Assembly: GCA_009842205.1 (NCBI GenBank)
Contig: VYFX01000075.1
Location: forward strand, 1 to 64,000
DNA from: Paracoccaceae bacterium
GTDB taxonomy: Bacteria; Pseudomonadota; Alphaproteobacteria; Rhodobacterales; Rhodobacteraceae
Direction of reading: 5' to 3'
DNA: 64,000 nucleotides
The translations under genes were made by a program, and so were the position numbers. The notes beneath the pieces are model-generated. The model was not told the DNA's origin, did not search any database, and was given only the letters and a program-made list of their open reading frames with translations. Positions 9,481-18,593 of this stretch are shown piece after piece. Position 1 is the first letter of the stretch. Each line of letters begins with the position of its first letter.

Positions 9481-9585
9481 CTCGGGAGAGATTGAATCAG
9501 GTGTTCATATTACGAACCCGGTCAGGTCTGAAAGGAAGCAGCCGTAGTAATCACTGAATGGGTTGAATTTCAATCTCTCGCTGAG
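9481..9585 (+). ncRNA. ffs: Small signal recognition particle RNA (4.5S-like)
   Basis: The RNA scaffold of the signal recognition particle; it binds Ffh and targets membrane proteins. The hallmark internal loop AGGTCTGAAAGGAAGCAGCC is at 9524-9543. The ends form a closing helix: 9486-9496 pairs perfectly with 9569-9579 (GAGAGATTGAA with TTCAATCTCTC), and the outer CTC pairs with GAG at 9583-9585. The length of about 100 nt matches the small bacterial SRP RNA. Its place upstream of dnaX is typical of proteobacteria. I see no convincing terminator after it. Confidence 0.93.
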
Positions 9586-9819
9586 ACAGAAAACCGTTAA
9601 CACTTCACCACATAAAAGCCAATTTTGTTGAAATGATTCGTTTCGAATTTTTATCAATCTCTGTTTGATGGCTAAAGTATGACAATCCGAATGACAGCAG
9701 AGCTAAAATCAAGTTGATTGAGTCTTCATACACTCAAGTGTATCTCTTTAAATTTTTAACAATACCCATTAATAGTTTAGGGACTTAAGAAATGTTATCG
9801 TCCTGATTCGTGAGGCTTA

Positions 9820-10512
9820 ATGAGTGATTTTATAAACCCCATTAAACAACCCCTGTTTGATTTCTTGAATGAGCTAAAATCGAACAACAATCGGGATTGG
9901 TTTGCTGACAACAAGCATCGTTATATTTCCGATGTGCGTGATCCATTGCTTGAGTTTATTTATCATTTCGGTGAACCACTTGGCAAAATAAGTCCTCATT
10001 TCATTGCTGATTCCCGACCGAATGGAGGTTCGTTATTCAGAATTTACCGTGATGTGCGGTTTTCAAAGAACAAGGAACCTTACAAAACCAATGCCGGAGT
10101 TCATTTTCGGCATATTGATGGCAAGAATGTGCATGCTCCCGGTTTTTATCTTCACCTTGAACCAGGAAGCTGTTTCGCCGGTTGTGGAGTATGGAGACCA
10201 GATGGTGTGGCCCTCAAGCAAATAAGGGATGAAATCGTAGACAATTCCAAAAACTGGACGGATATCATCAGCGAGAAAAATTTTCAGAACACTTTTGATT
10301 TTCATGGAGAAAAACTGAAACGGCCTCCCAAGGGTTATGATTCCGAACACCCACAGATTGAGGATCTCAAACGAAAGAGTTTTATTGTGTTGAGCAATTT
10401 GAAGGAAGATCAAATCACCAGCCCGGCATTCCCAGTAATTTTTACGGAAATACTTAAATCCAGTTCACCATTTGTCAGCTTTCTAACGCGTGCAGTTGGC
10501 GTTCCATTTTGA
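9820..10512 (+). CDS. DUF2461 family protein
   Basis: A cytoplasmic protein of 230 residues belonging to DUF2461 (TIGR02453), whose biochemical role is not known. Family landmarks: the opening FLNELKSNNNRDWFADNKHRY, the central FRIYRDVRFSKNKEPYKTNAGVHFRH, and GFYLHLEPGSCFAGCGVWRPD. The full family length is present. It stands alone between the SRP RNA and dnaX, in the same direction. Confidence 0.85.
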   Translation: MSDFINPIKQPLFDFLNELKSNNNRDWFADNKHRYISDVRDPLLEFIYHFGEPLGKISPHFIADSRPNGGSLFRIYRDVRFSKNKEPYKTNAGVHFRHIDGKNVHAPGFYLHLEPGSCFAGCGVWRPDGVALKQIRDEIVDNSKNWTDIISEKNFQNTFDFHGEKLKRPPKGYDSEHPQIEDLKRKSFIVLSNLKEDQITSPAFPVIFTEILKSSSPFVSFLTRAVGVPF

Positions 10513-10771
10513 ACGATTTTGGATTCTGAATTAATGGAAGAGAAACTCAATAATTAATTCAGGTAACAGATCTTTTGTTGCCTTCTTGAAAAATTGGTAT
10601 TCTATCTAAGCAACTTTTTCTCATTGTGTAAATCGAATGATTGATGAAAGTACAATCCACAAGCCAGTCGTGGGCTGATTAAGATTTGCTTAAATTCAGA
10701 TTGATAATTTTATAAAATAAACCAAAGTCAATTTATCAACCCAATTTGATTGCCTTGAATTGAAGGAACCT

Positions 10772-12235
10772 ATGAATAATTCCACCGGTAAATATCAGGT
10801 ACTGGCTCGAAAATATCGGCCGACAAGATTTTCTGAGGTTATTGGCCAGGATGCCTTGGTAAGGGTAATCGAGAATTCATTCAAGTCAGGCAGGATCGCT
10901 CAGGCCTTTATTCTGACAGGGGTAAGGGGGGTCGGAAAAACGACAACTGCCCGATTGCTGGCCAAAGGCATGAATTGCATAGGCAAGGATGGCACAGGGA
11001 CAGTTACTACGGAACCTTGTAATGAATGCACCCATTGCATTGCCATCGCTAATGGCAATCACTTGGATGTTCTTGAAATGGATGCTGCATCCAGGACAGG
11101 TGTCAATGATATCAGGGAATTGCTTGATACCGTCCAGTATCAACCAAATACTGCAAGATACAAGGTCTATATCATTGATGAAGTACACATGCTCTCAAGA
11201 AGTGCGTTTAATGCCCTCTTGAAGACATTGGAAGAACCACCAGAGCATGTGGTATTCATCTTTGCAACAACCGAAATTCGTATGGTGCCGGTTACGATTT
11301 TATCACGGTGTCAACGATTTGATCTGCGAAGGATAGAACCCCATGTATTGATAAAACATCTTCAGTCGATTGCCGAGCAGGAAGGGGCCCGGGTAGATGA
11401 GGATGCCATGAAACTTCTTGTCAGAGCTGCCGAAGGATCAGTTCGTGATGGAATCAGTCTTCTGGATCAGGCAATTTCCTTTTCCACAGGACACATAACC
11501 GCAGAGATTACCAGGAATATGCTGGGTCTCGTCGACAAGGGCAGAATTCTGGATTTGGTAGAAGTGATATTCAAGGGAGATGCTGCCGGTGCCTTGGAAG
11601 AATTGAAGGCACAATACAATGATGGCGCCGACCCACAAACCATTTTAATGGACCTTTCGGAAACAATTCACTTTCTGACTGTCGTTAAGATCAATGCCAA
11701 AACCCTTGATGACCCCACCTTGTCTCCGGAAGAGAAGACCAGAGGCCTGGAATTGAGTTCAAAACTGTCATTGCCAGTTTTGCATCGTGCTTGGCAAATG
11801 TTGCTGAAAATATTACAGGAATTGTCCTATTCACCAGATCACATGATGGCAGCAGAAATGGCCATGATCAGGTTGACCCATGTTGCAGAATTACCTACTC
11901 CCCATGAAATGGTCAAAAAACTCTCCACCGAGAAAGGTAATCAACCTGCTACAGGAACTGGAAATCCCCCTGTGGAAAGAATTTCAGTTGAAAAGGTTCA
12001 AGCAGAAAGAAAGGAATCTCCACCTTCCACCAAAAGCAAGTATGAAGGAAATATCGAAAAATTTTCTACAGAACCAAAAACCGAGTTGAGAGAACCACCA
12101 GTAGAAAAGCCCAATCATGCAAATGATCAAAAGCAACAGATTTCAAAAGAAAATCCGGGACAAAAAGGGTTGAAAGACAATAAACTGGTAGCCAGTGTAT
12201 TCGAGGCGTTTCCAGAAGCTAAGTTGGTAAAATAA
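10772..12235 (+). CDS. dnaX: DNA polymerase III subunit gamma/tau
   Basis: Clamp-loader ATPase of the replicase. The AAA+ domain opens with YQVLARKYRPTRFSEVIGQ. Walker A is GVRGVGKTTTAR, a zinc site uses the CNECTHC cysteines with an earlier cysteine, Walker B is VYIIDEVHML, and the sensor/arginine-finger region SRCQRFDLRR follows. Domain III ends near residue 380. The rest is a short, lysine- and glutamate-rich tail closing with VASVFEAFPEAKLVK, a recognisable alphaproteobacterial tau end. At 487 residues it is short for alphaproteobacterial DnaX because the tail is brief. I chose ATG 10772, preceded by GAAGGA, over an upstream TTG. Confidence 0.93.
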   Translation: MNNSTGKYQVLARKYRPTRFSEVIGQDALVRVIENSFKSGRIAQAFILTGVRGVGKTTTARLLAKGMNCIGKDGTGTVTTEPCNECTHCIAIANGNHLDVLEMDAASRTGVNDIRELLDTVQYQPNTARYKVYIIDEVHMLSRSAFNALLKTLEEPPEHVVFIFATTEIRMVPVTILSRCQRFDLRRIEPHVLIKHLQSIAEQEGARVDEDAMKLLVRAAEGSVRDGISLLDQAISFSTGHITAEITRNMLGLVDKGRILDLVEVIFKGDAAGALEELKAQYNDGADPQTILMDLSETIHFLTVVKINAKTLDDPTLSPEEKTRGLELSSKLSLPVLHRAWQMLLKILQELSYSPDHMMAAEMAMIRLTHVAELPTPHEMVKKLSTEKGNQPATGTGNPPVERISVEKVQAERKESPPSTKSKYEGNIEKFSTEPKTELREPPVEKPNHANDQKQQISKENPGQKGLKDNKLVASVFEAFPEAKLVK

Positions 12236-12274
12236 TTTTATAGCATTCCGAAAGAAACAAACGAAGGAAAAGGT

Positions 12275-12619
12275 ATGATACCAGATAAATTCAATCCGAT
12301 GAAAATTGCCGAGCTGGCCAAGGCAGGCAAGGAATTGAAAAACGAGTTGCTCCTTGCCAACAAGGAAATCGAAGAAATGGTGATTATGGCAGAAAGCACC
12401 TGTCAAACGGTCAAGGTGCTTTGCAATGGCAATGGAATGATATACGAGGTGATTTTCAATCAGGACAGGTTGAAATCCGATGCCGATATCGATTTATCCG
12501 AAGCCACTACGGAAGCAATAAAGAAGGTACAATCCGAAGCAGTGGTAATTTCAGCTGAAAGAAGGAGGAAAGTAACCGAGAAAGTGGGACTGCCTTCTGA
12601 TTTCAATTTCAATATTTAA
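12275..12619 (+). CDS. ybaB: YbaB/EbfC nucleoid-associated protein
   Basis: A small DNA-binding protein of 114 residues that coats the nucleoid as a dimer. PDKFNPMKIAELAKAGKELKN corresponds to the first helix. The central segment VKVLCNGNGMIYEVIFN and the C-terminal helix with the ISAERRRKVTEKVGLP end fit the family. It sits in the classic dnaX-ybaB-recR order. The stop and the recR start overlap (TAATG), so the two are co-translated. A GAAGGAAAAGG stretch precedes the ATG. Confidence 0.88.
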   Translation: MIPDKFNPMKIAELAKAGKELKNELLLANKEIEEMVIMAESTCQTVKVLCNGNGMIYEVIFNQDRLKSDADIDLSEATTEAIKKVQSEAVVISAERRRKVTEKVGLPSDFNFNI

Positions 12620-13215
12620 TGGCCCGCAAGAACGAAATCCAATTACTTGTCGATCAATTCGCAAGGTTACCTGGGCTGGGGCCGAAATCCTCAAAACGGA
12701 TTGTACTGCATCTTATCAAGAACAGGACCCAACTGCTTGAGCCCATGGTCAAGATGTTGGAGAACTTTACCGAAATCATTGGCCATTGTCAGGTTTGCGG
12801 CAATGTAACCTTGCATTCCAAATGCGACATTTGCAGTGATGAAAATCGCCAGAAAAATGTGATTTGTGTTGTGGAATCCGTTATTGATTTATGGGCCTTG
12901 GAGAAAACGGAAATCTACCGAGGTCACTATCATGTTCTTGGTGGTGTCCTTTCAATCTTCGAGGGTATCGGACCTGAGGAACTTGGTATCCCCCAACTGA
13001 TAAACAGAATCAAGCATGAGGCAATCTCGGAGGTTATTCTGGCCATGAATGCAACTGTCCTCGGACAGTCAACAACCCACTTTATCGTGGAACAATTGGA
13101 GGGTTTGAATATTAAAATCACAACCCTCGGGAGAGGTATTCCTTCAGGTGGTGAATTGGATTATCTTGATTCCACTACCATAACCTCGGCACTCAATTCA
13201 CGGCAGGAATACTGA
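12619..13215 (+). CDS. recR: Recombination mediator protein RecR
   Basis: Part of the RecFOR pathway, which loads RecA on gapped DNA. The 198 residues are standard. They carry the N-terminal helix-hairpin-helix (LVDQFARLPGLGPKSSKRIVLHL), a C4 zinc finger (CQVCGNV then CDIC) near residues 57-72, and a Toprim domain starting at VICVVESVIDLWALE with HVLGGVLSIFEGIGP. The C-terminal Walker-B-like end is present. Its start overlaps the ybaB stop. Confidence 0.95.
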   Translation: MARKNEIQLLVDQFARLPGLGPKSSKRIVLHLIKNRTQLLEPMVKMLENFTEIIGHCQVCGNVTLHSKCDICSDENRQKNVICVVESVIDLWALEKTEIYRGHYHVLGGVLSIFEGIGPEELGIPQLINRIKHEAISEVILAMNATVLGQSTTHFIVEQLEGLNIKITTLGRGIPSGGELDYLDSTTITSALNSRQEY

Positions 13216-13256
13216 TGTTATTCTGATCTCGTTTTTCTTGCAATTTCAAAGAACAA

Positions 13257-14147
13257 ATGACGCAAATCGATCCAGAACAAAAAAAGCGGTTGGCAAGTGA
13301 ATGGTTTACCGATCTGTCAAACCAGATATGCGCACGTTTTGAAAAATTGGAAAGGGAACTTCATGCACCGGAAGGGTTTACGGTCGAGCCAGGTAGTTTT
13401 AGTCGGCAAAAAACAACAAGAAATGCCATGGATGGAAGTGATGCCGGAGGTGGTATCATGTCCAAGATGGTATCAGGCAAGGTCTTTGAAAAAGTTGGTG
13501 TCAATGTTTCAACCGTTTATGGAAATCTTTCTCCCAAGATGGGTGAGGTACTCAAGAAAAGAAAAAAAATTAAGGATGGAGAATCAGGCTTTTGGGCCAG
13601 TGGGATATCACTCGTTGCCCATCTGAACCACCCTAGGGTACCAGCTGTTCACTTCAATACACGGATGTTCATGACTGAAAAGGAAACATGGTTTGGCGGG
13701 GGTACGGATTTAAATCCGTGTATCGAATATCCTGAGGATACAAGGCTGTTCCACACCTCCCTCAAGGAAACCTGTGACCAACATGATCCAGGATACTATG
13801 AAGAGTTCAGGGACTGGGCTGACAGGTATTTTTATATTCCACACAGAAAAAGGGCCAGAGGGGTAGGTGGAATCTTTTTTGATGATTTGGATACAGGTAA
13901 CTGGGCAACTGACTTTGAGTTTGTCATGGATGTAGGAAAAACCTTTCTAAGTGTTTATCCGGAGATTGTAACCTTACGACAAAAAGAGACCTGGACCGAG
14001 GATGACAGGGAAAAACAATTGCTTCACAGGGGGTTATATACCGAATTCAATCTGATCTACGACCGGGGGACAAAATTTGGTCTGGAATCAGGACATGATC
14101 CAGATGCTGTACTGATGAGTTTGCCGCCACTTGCCAAATGGAAATGA
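13257..14147 (+). CDS. hemF: Aerobic coproporphyrinogen III oxidase
   Basis: Oxygen-dependent decarboxylation of coproporphyrinogen III to protoporphyrinogen IX in haem synthesis. The 296 residues cover the whole family. Visible landmarks are VPAVHFNTRMF, the signature WFGGGTDLNPCIEYPEDTRLFH, and the C-terminal YTEFNLIYDRGTKFGLESG with its conserved arginine. It follows recR by 41 bases and faces hemE, so three haem genes lie within 3 kb here. Confidence 0.95.
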   Translation: MTQIDPEQKKRLASEWFTDLSNQICARFEKLERELHAPEGFTVEPGSFSRQKTTRNAMDGSDAGGGIMSKMVSGKVFEKVGVNVSTVYGNLSPKMGEVLKKRKKIKDGESGFWASGISLVAHLNHPRVPAVHFNTRMFMTEKETWFGGGTDLNPCIEYPEDTRLFHTSLKETCDQHDPGYYEEFRDWADRYFYIPHRKRARGVGGIFFDDLDTGNWATDFEFVMDVGKTFLSVYPEIVTLRQKETWTEDDREKQLLHRGLYTEFNLIYDRGTKFGLESGHDPDAVLMSLPPLAKWK

Positions 14148-14170
14148 TCTGTTTGAGAGAAGAATAGCGT

Positions 14171-15208
14171 TCAAATTTCTCGTATCAGTTTTACCAGCTT
14201 TTCCACATGCTGGATGGGTGTAGTTGGTAGGATACCATGTCCAAGGTTGAAAATGTGAGGAAAATTGTAGCAGGATTTAAGAATGTTTTGGGTTTCGCTT
14301 TCCAGCCTTTCCTTGCCACTGACAAGTGTTTGGGGATTCAGATTACCCTGGATACAGTTTATGGAAGGTAAAAATTTATCCACAATATCCAGGCTGACAT
14401 TCTGATCCAGCGCCAAGCAATCAACATTCAGATTCGAGACAAAACTTGGAAGTTTCATTCCCGATCCCTTGGGAAAAGCGATAATTGGGATATGGGGAAA
14501 CTTATGTTTAAGGGTAGTGATGATATGAGCATTTGGTTTGGTCACATAATTGTCAAAATAAAGCCCCTCCAGCGAACCTGCCCAGCTGTCAAATAGTTTT
14601 ACCACTTCCACACCGGCTTCTATTTGTCGGCTTAGATACTCGATTGTAGCATCAGTGAGAAGTGAAATGATTTGATTAAACAGTTCAGGATTCCGAACTA
14701 TGAATTCCTTGGAAGTTACCTGACCCGTTTCGCCCTTGCCGGCGATGAGGTAGGTGGCTACGGTCCATGGTGAACCGGCAAAGCCAATCAGGGTTACCTG
14801 TGGTGGTAATTTTGCCAAAATTCTTTCGATGGTTTCATAGACAGGATTCAGAGTTTCATGTATCTCCTCTTTATCCTTCAGCCGATAAAGCTGTTCCTGG
14901 GTTTGTATTGGGGAGAGGCGTGGCCCGACATTCTCCACAAATTTGACATCAACCCCCAAAGCATGGGGCAATAAAAGAATGTCAGCGAACAATATGGCTC
15001 CATCAAATCCAAATCGGGTTATTGGTTGCAAGGTAACTTCACTGGCCAGTTCGGGGTTATAACAGAGGGAAAGAAAGTCCTTGGCCTGACTGCGCAAGGC
15101 CCTGTATTCAGGTAGGTATCTGCCAGCCTGTCTCATTAGCCAAATTGGTGGTGGGTTCAGATTTTCACCTTCAAGAACCCTAAGCAGTGGTTTGCGAATA
15201 TTGTTCAT
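14171..15208 (-). CDS. hemE: Uroporphyrinogen decarboxylase
   Basis: Converts uroporphyrinogen III to coproporphyrinogen III. The 345 residues are standard. The N-terminal signature PPIWLMRQAGRYLPEYR holds the substrate-binding arginines. GFAGSPWTVATYLIAGKG is the second signature. FDSWAGSL and the C-terminal NLGHGILPTTP are also present. It is transcribed divergently from hemC, with 167 bases between the starts, and converges on hemF. Confidence 0.95.
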   Translation of the reverse strand: MNNIRKPLLRVLEGENLNPPPIWLMRQAGRYLPEYRALRSQAKDFLSLCYNPELASEVTLQPITRFGFDGAILFADILLLPHALGVDVKFVENVGPRLSPIQTQEQLYRLKDKEEIHETLNPVYETIERILAKLPPQVTLIGFAGSPWTVATYLIAGKGETGQVTSKEFIVRNPELFNQIISLLTDATIEYLSRQIEAGVEVVKLFDSWAGSLEGLYFDNYVTKPNAHIITTLKHKFPHIPIIAFPKGSGMKLPSFVSNLNVDCLALDQNVSLDIVDKFLPSINCIQGNLNPQTLVSGKERLESETQNILKSCYNFPHIFNLGHGILPTTPIQHVEKLVKLIREI

Positions 15209-15375
15209 TTAGCCTAAAAGTGCATTTGGTATGTTGTTTCTCAGAATGATTTTCGTTCAAGTGGAACAAAATGTAAACAAACTCACGCAAGATAATGAAT
15301 TCGCATTCCTTCTTTGAAGATTAAGTTATTGCTGAGGTTCAATCAATTTTACAAAACCAGAAATAAAATCAAGTA

Positions 15376-16284
15376 ATGAACAAGATAAAATCACAAATCA
15401 GAATCGGGTCCAGGGGTTCCAGATTGGCCTTGCTTCAAGCGGGAGAAGTAAAAAAGCTACTCCTTGAAAATCTGGATTGGGAGGAAGACAGGATAGAGAT
15501 ATTCACCATCAAAACCCTTGGTGACAAGATTACTGACAGACCTTTCAGGGAGTTGGAAGGCAAGGGAGTGTTTTGTAGGGAAATCGAGAAAGAAATAATC
15601 ACTGGTAACATTGATATTGGTGTTCATTCCCTGAAAGATATGCCATTTGAACAACCTGAAGGCCTTGCCATGGCTGGTTTTCTTAAACGTGAAAACCCGC
15701 TTGATGTACTGATATCGAGGAAGGGTGAAACCATAGAATCCTTGCCGGCAGGACTAAGGATTGGTACTTCAAGCATCAGACGGCAAAAACAAATATTAAG
15801 TGCCAATCCTGAAGTGGCAGTTGTGGATATCAGGGGCAATATAGATTCTCGCATTGGAAAATGGGAAACTGGTGATGTTGAAGGCATTGTTCTTGCCGCA
15901 GCCGGGTTGAACAGAATGGGCATTTGGGATATTCCCAGATACGAAATCCCAGTTGAAACCTGCCTGCCCGCACCAGCACAAGGAGTTATTTGTCTCGAAA
16001 CCCATAAAGATGAAGAATGGCTTAATTCGCTCATTGAAGGTATTTCGCATAATCCGACTAGAATTCAGGCAACAACCGAAAGGTATTTCCTTAATACCCT
16101 TGAGGGGTCTTGTGAATTGCCAGTTGGTGCCCTGGCTGAAATCAAGGGGCCAAACATAACCCTGACAGGTGAGTTTTTTTCAGAAAAGAAAGGGCAGTTG
16201 TTAAGGCGAATGAAAACGGGTCCAATTGCTTCCAATTTGGATTTGGGAAGGGAATTGGCAGAATCCCTTCTGTCCAGGGAATAG
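15376..16284 (+). CDS. hemC: Hydroxymethylbilane synthase (porphobilinogen deaminase)
   Basis: Polymerises four porphobilinogens to hydroxymethylbilane. The 302 residues are complete: IRIGSRGSRLALLQA at the start, GVHSLKDMP near residue 80, IGTSSIRRQKQIL near 130, and the dipyrromethane cofactor cysteine in GSCELPVGALAE near 240. hemD does not follow, although it often does in other bacteria. The last 74 bases are part of a 320-bp sequence found again at 18520-18839. This copy is the functional one because the other lacks most of the gene. Confidence 0.95.
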   Translation: MNKIKSQIRIGSRGSRLALLQAGEVKKLLLENLDWEEDRIEIFTIKTLGDKITDRPFRELEGKGVFCREIEKEIITGNIDIGVHSLKDMPFEQPEGLAMAGFLKRENPLDVLISRKGETIESLPAGLRIGTSSIRRQKQILSANPEVAVVDIRGNIDSRIGKWETGDVEGIVLAAAGLNRMGIWDIPRYEIPVETCLPAPAQGVICLETHKDEEWLNSLIEGISHNPTRIQATTERYFLNTLEGSCELPVGALAEIKGPNITLTGEFFSEKKGQLLRRMKTGPIASNLDLGRELAESLLSRE

Positions 16285-16530
16285 TTTACCCTCGGTATTG
16301 TTAGAAATTGTCGGGAAGTTCCATTTCATTCAGCAATTCGGCAAATTGGGCACCATGCATGTCCCGGTCAAGTCGGCTTCCCTGAATATGGGTACGTGGA
16401 AAACTGATTTTTATTACATTTAAATCAGGAATCTCAAAAATTTCAAACCTATCTTTTTCTACATTGTAGAGGTAGGAAAGGGTGTCACCATCCAATAAAC
16501 CAAGTATTCGCTTGAGGTTGGTTTGGTTCT
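16211..16530. repeat. 320-bp direct repeat, left copy (hemC 3' end + DUF4387 3' end)
   Basis: Direct repeat of 18520-18839. Reading both copies side by side I found only two or three differences (G/A near the start, C/T near the end, and the last base). It spans the end of hemC, the short convergent gap, and most of the DUF4387 coding region. Outside these limits the similarity drops sharply on both sides. Confidence 0.93.
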
Positions 16531-16640
16531 TGCTGAACTCATACAATGGTCCCCTTTCGGTTTATGCTGGGAAGTGGGGTAAGGAAAATTTCAGCAGTTC
16601 CTTTTTGTCAGACAAGGGGAAATGAAGCAGGTTGGGATGA
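16301..16640 (-). pseudogene. Broken copy of the DUF4387 / AtuA C-terminus
   Basis: The minus strand encodes the last 70 or so residues of the DUF4387 protein, identical to the intact gene at 18610-18921. Just upstream the sequence jumps straight into the end of the AtuA gene: the intact locus has TERGPLYEFCLNHAL, and here MYEF is fused to NQTNLKRIL. About 145 bases between the two were deleted. The AtuA remnant (HPNLLHFPLSDKKELLKFSLPHFPA, against NPYLLHFPLSEKEELPTFSFPYSPA) can be followed to about 16640 and has many substitutions. The short open frame at 16301-16546 is therefore a relic, not a gene. Confidence 0.85.
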
Positions 16641-16751
16641 ATAAAACCCACCAAAAAGGTCGAAAACCCAATCGTATATGTCTGAATTGTGCCAAAGGGT
16701 ACTAGTACTAAACCTGACAATAAAAGGTCAAAGCCGAATGTCACAATCATC

Positions 16752-17441
16752 TTACGGGTTATCTAGAAAAGCGGGAACCCGACTGTGGTGCTCCATCCAT
16801 GTACGGGTTGTCGGCGAAATCCACCCTGCGACCTCCAGGATACGTTCATGATCTTCATCCAAAGCCCTCGAGAATATCGGTTCATGGTGAGCAATCCGGT
16901 TACGCAACCTCCTCAATATGTTCAACGGCCTGTGGGCACCTCTGCGGCTTAGCCTGTTGCATTGCGGGAAGGTACCACGCAATGCCGGGCGCCAGAGCGT
17001 CATCTCGTAGTTGACCCCACTGCCTCCACTACTAAGTAAAGAGACCCAGAAACCGAACGACAGTGTAGCCACGATCTGGTGAGGATTTTCATCATACCCC
17101 TCTCTCTCCAAATCCCTTCTGGCACGTGAGATTTGATCCAAGGCAACGCTGTTGAGACCTACATCACGGTTGTAATACCAAGCCTCACCGTATATTTCAC
17201 CGAGCCTGTGGTTCATGGCGTTACGTAATGTGACTTCCAGGATCTGAAGGAGTTCATATAACGCAGCACTGACTGCAGTATTCCAGACATGGAGCCGTAT
17301 CGCCTTTACCCGGTCTCCACCGGTGGCATTGAGATAGGTACCAAGGCGTTCGCGAGAGAGGGATACCTCGAGATCATCGAGAATTTCATCCGTGTAAAGG
17401 AAGGTATTGACTACTGGATGGTTGTTTGCTATATTTACCAT
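16752..17441 (-). CDS. Abi-like protein with HEPN-type RX4H motif, probable phage-defence protein
   Basis: A cytoplasmic protein of about 230 residues resembling the Abi family (AbiD/AbiF-like, Pfam Abi_2), whose members abort phage infection. LYELLQILEVTLRNAMNHRLGE (about residues 65-86) followed by a tryptophan-tyrosine pair, and RLRNRIAHHEPIF (about 187-199), are the family landmarks. The second contains the R-X4-H signature of HEPN ribonucleases. Base composition stands out: the line 16921-16980 is 37 of 60 G+C, against about 40% around it, which suggests recent transfer. It sits alone between the two hemC/DUF4387 repeats. ATG 17441 or 17447 may be the start. Confidence 0.7.
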   Translation of the reverse strand: MVNIANNHPVVNTFLYTDEILDDLEVSLSRERLGTYLNATGGDRVKAIRLHVWNTAVSAALYELLQILEVTLRNAMNHRLGEIYGEAWYYNRDVGLNSVALDQISRARRDLEREGYDENPHQIVATLSFGFWVSLLSSGGSGVNYEMTLWRPALRGTFPQCNRLSRRGAHRPLNILRRLRNRIAHHEPIFSRALDEDHERILEVAGWISPTTRTWMEHHSRVPAFLDNP

Positions 17442-17681
17442 GTGCACCCTGGGATCGCCTCTGCCAAACGGTATGCGCCCGGGGCTTGGTTTTTCCTCAG
17501 GAATCCAGTCACAATGGTTTGACCATACAGAATATTCGGTGTTAATGGTATAACCATGTGGTGTACTTTTTTCGATCCTGTGAATGCCCGATGCCTTCCA
17601 GTAGTTGGAAAATACCTATTTCGACTTCCATTTTTGTTATTTGATACTTCAATTGGTACCATCTCGACCCCATAAATCGAT

Positions 17682-18225
17682 TCATACATGGAATAATCCC
17701 TTACATTGCATCATTCCATATATCGCATTGAAAACGCCAGCCAGGAAGCATGCAATAGTAATTGCAAAAACAATAATGCCGAGGTTGGTATAACAGGAAA
17801 TCATCTTGTAAGCCCTGTCTCTTATTAAACTGTGCTCTTCAATTTTCTTCCTGATAATTGTTTCATCTTTCGGATGGTAGAATGATTCATGAATTGTCCA
17901 TGATCTGACTTGATGTTCATTTATCAATCCCTCCCCTGATTTATTCGTTACAAAATAAGTAAGGTAGTTAATCACGGCTGCCAACAATATTCCTAAAGAA
18001 AACAGACATGCTGGCAAAATCATGGTGGATTGATCTAAATCCCTAACAGGCAATAGTTCAATGATTGCTGGGATAGCAACTAAACCACCAGCATTCAGCA
18101 GGTAACAATACATTATTGCAATGGAGTGCCCTATCAGCAAAGTCAAAATGTCGGTCTAAAGGTTCGGTGGCAACCCTGTATTCATCTAAAAACTCCGCTC
18201 TATTTGGTTGTTCTGGTTGTATCAC
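17682..18225 (-). pseudogene. Small membrane protein gene with a +1 frameshift
   Basis: A GTG at 18225, with AGGA 8 bases upstream, opens a frame (IQPEQPNRAEFLDEYRVATE, then PLDRHFDFADRA). It must shift by one base near 18125-18130 to continue as SIAIMYCYLLNAGGLVAIPAI and run to 17682. Joined, the product is about 180 residues: a soluble N-terminal segment, two helices (GGLVAIPAI and LPACLFSLGILLAAVINYL), a charged middle (KKIEEHSLIRDR) and a last helix (LGIIVFAITIACFLAGVF). Small membrane proteins of this shape often lie next to defence genes; I do not know a function. The downstream frame alone starts only with TTG at 18146. Confidence 0.55.
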
Positions 18226-18339
18226 TTCATTCCTGCTCTTTGCAAAATGGAATTTTTTTTTGCATAGATAGTTCCGGCAAATTCCTTTTCAATAAATCAT
18301 ACCCTTTCCTTGATCTGAAAATGGCCTATAGCAGAAGTT

Positions 18340-18593
18340 AATTCTAGCCAGTGTTGCTATAGAGGGAATAGTTTTGGCTTGAGCAGAATGGAAAGTCAAA
18401 GTTGGTGTGAAAAAATGCAGGTAAATTAACATCCTTTTTGGGGCTCTGGCTCCTATGAACAAGGAGTTTGAGCAAAAAATATTTGAAGTCAAAAAAGAAT
18501 GGTGAGTTGTTAAGGGGAATGAAAACGGATCCAATTGCTTCCAATTTGGATTTGGGAAGGGAATTGGCAGAATCCCTTCTGTCCAGGGAATAG
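18340..18593 (+). pseudogene. Relic of a second hemC copy
   Basis: The last 74 bases (18520-18593) match the real hemC almost perfectly and end at the same stop. Further left the match is old and broken. 18488-18520 encodes SKKNGELLRGMKTD where hemC has SEKKGQLLRRMKTG. A frameshifted GALA lies near 18440 (hemC VGALAE). Near 18358 the codons for EGIVLA use different synonymous bases from hemC, followed by SRM where hemC has NRM. Deletions and shifts separate these islands. It cannot make an enzyme. Confidence 0.7.

Noticed and set aside
16226..16423. A 65-codon plus-strand frame, identical to the one at 18535-18732
   Set aside because: It runs across the hemC stop and the antisense of the DUF4387 gene in both repeat copies. 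It is a shadow duplicated with the repeat, not a conserved small gene.
16301..16546. An 81-residue open frame on the minus strand, apparently an intact small protein
   Set aside because: Comparison with 18610-18921 shows it is the DUF4387 tail fused to the AtuA end by a deletion; no ribosome site and no full domain.
17435..17689. Minus-strand frame between the Abi-like gene and the membrane-protein relic
   Set aside because: No motif, no start signal, and partly overlaps the Abi-like gene start. Probably non-coding or too decayed to read.
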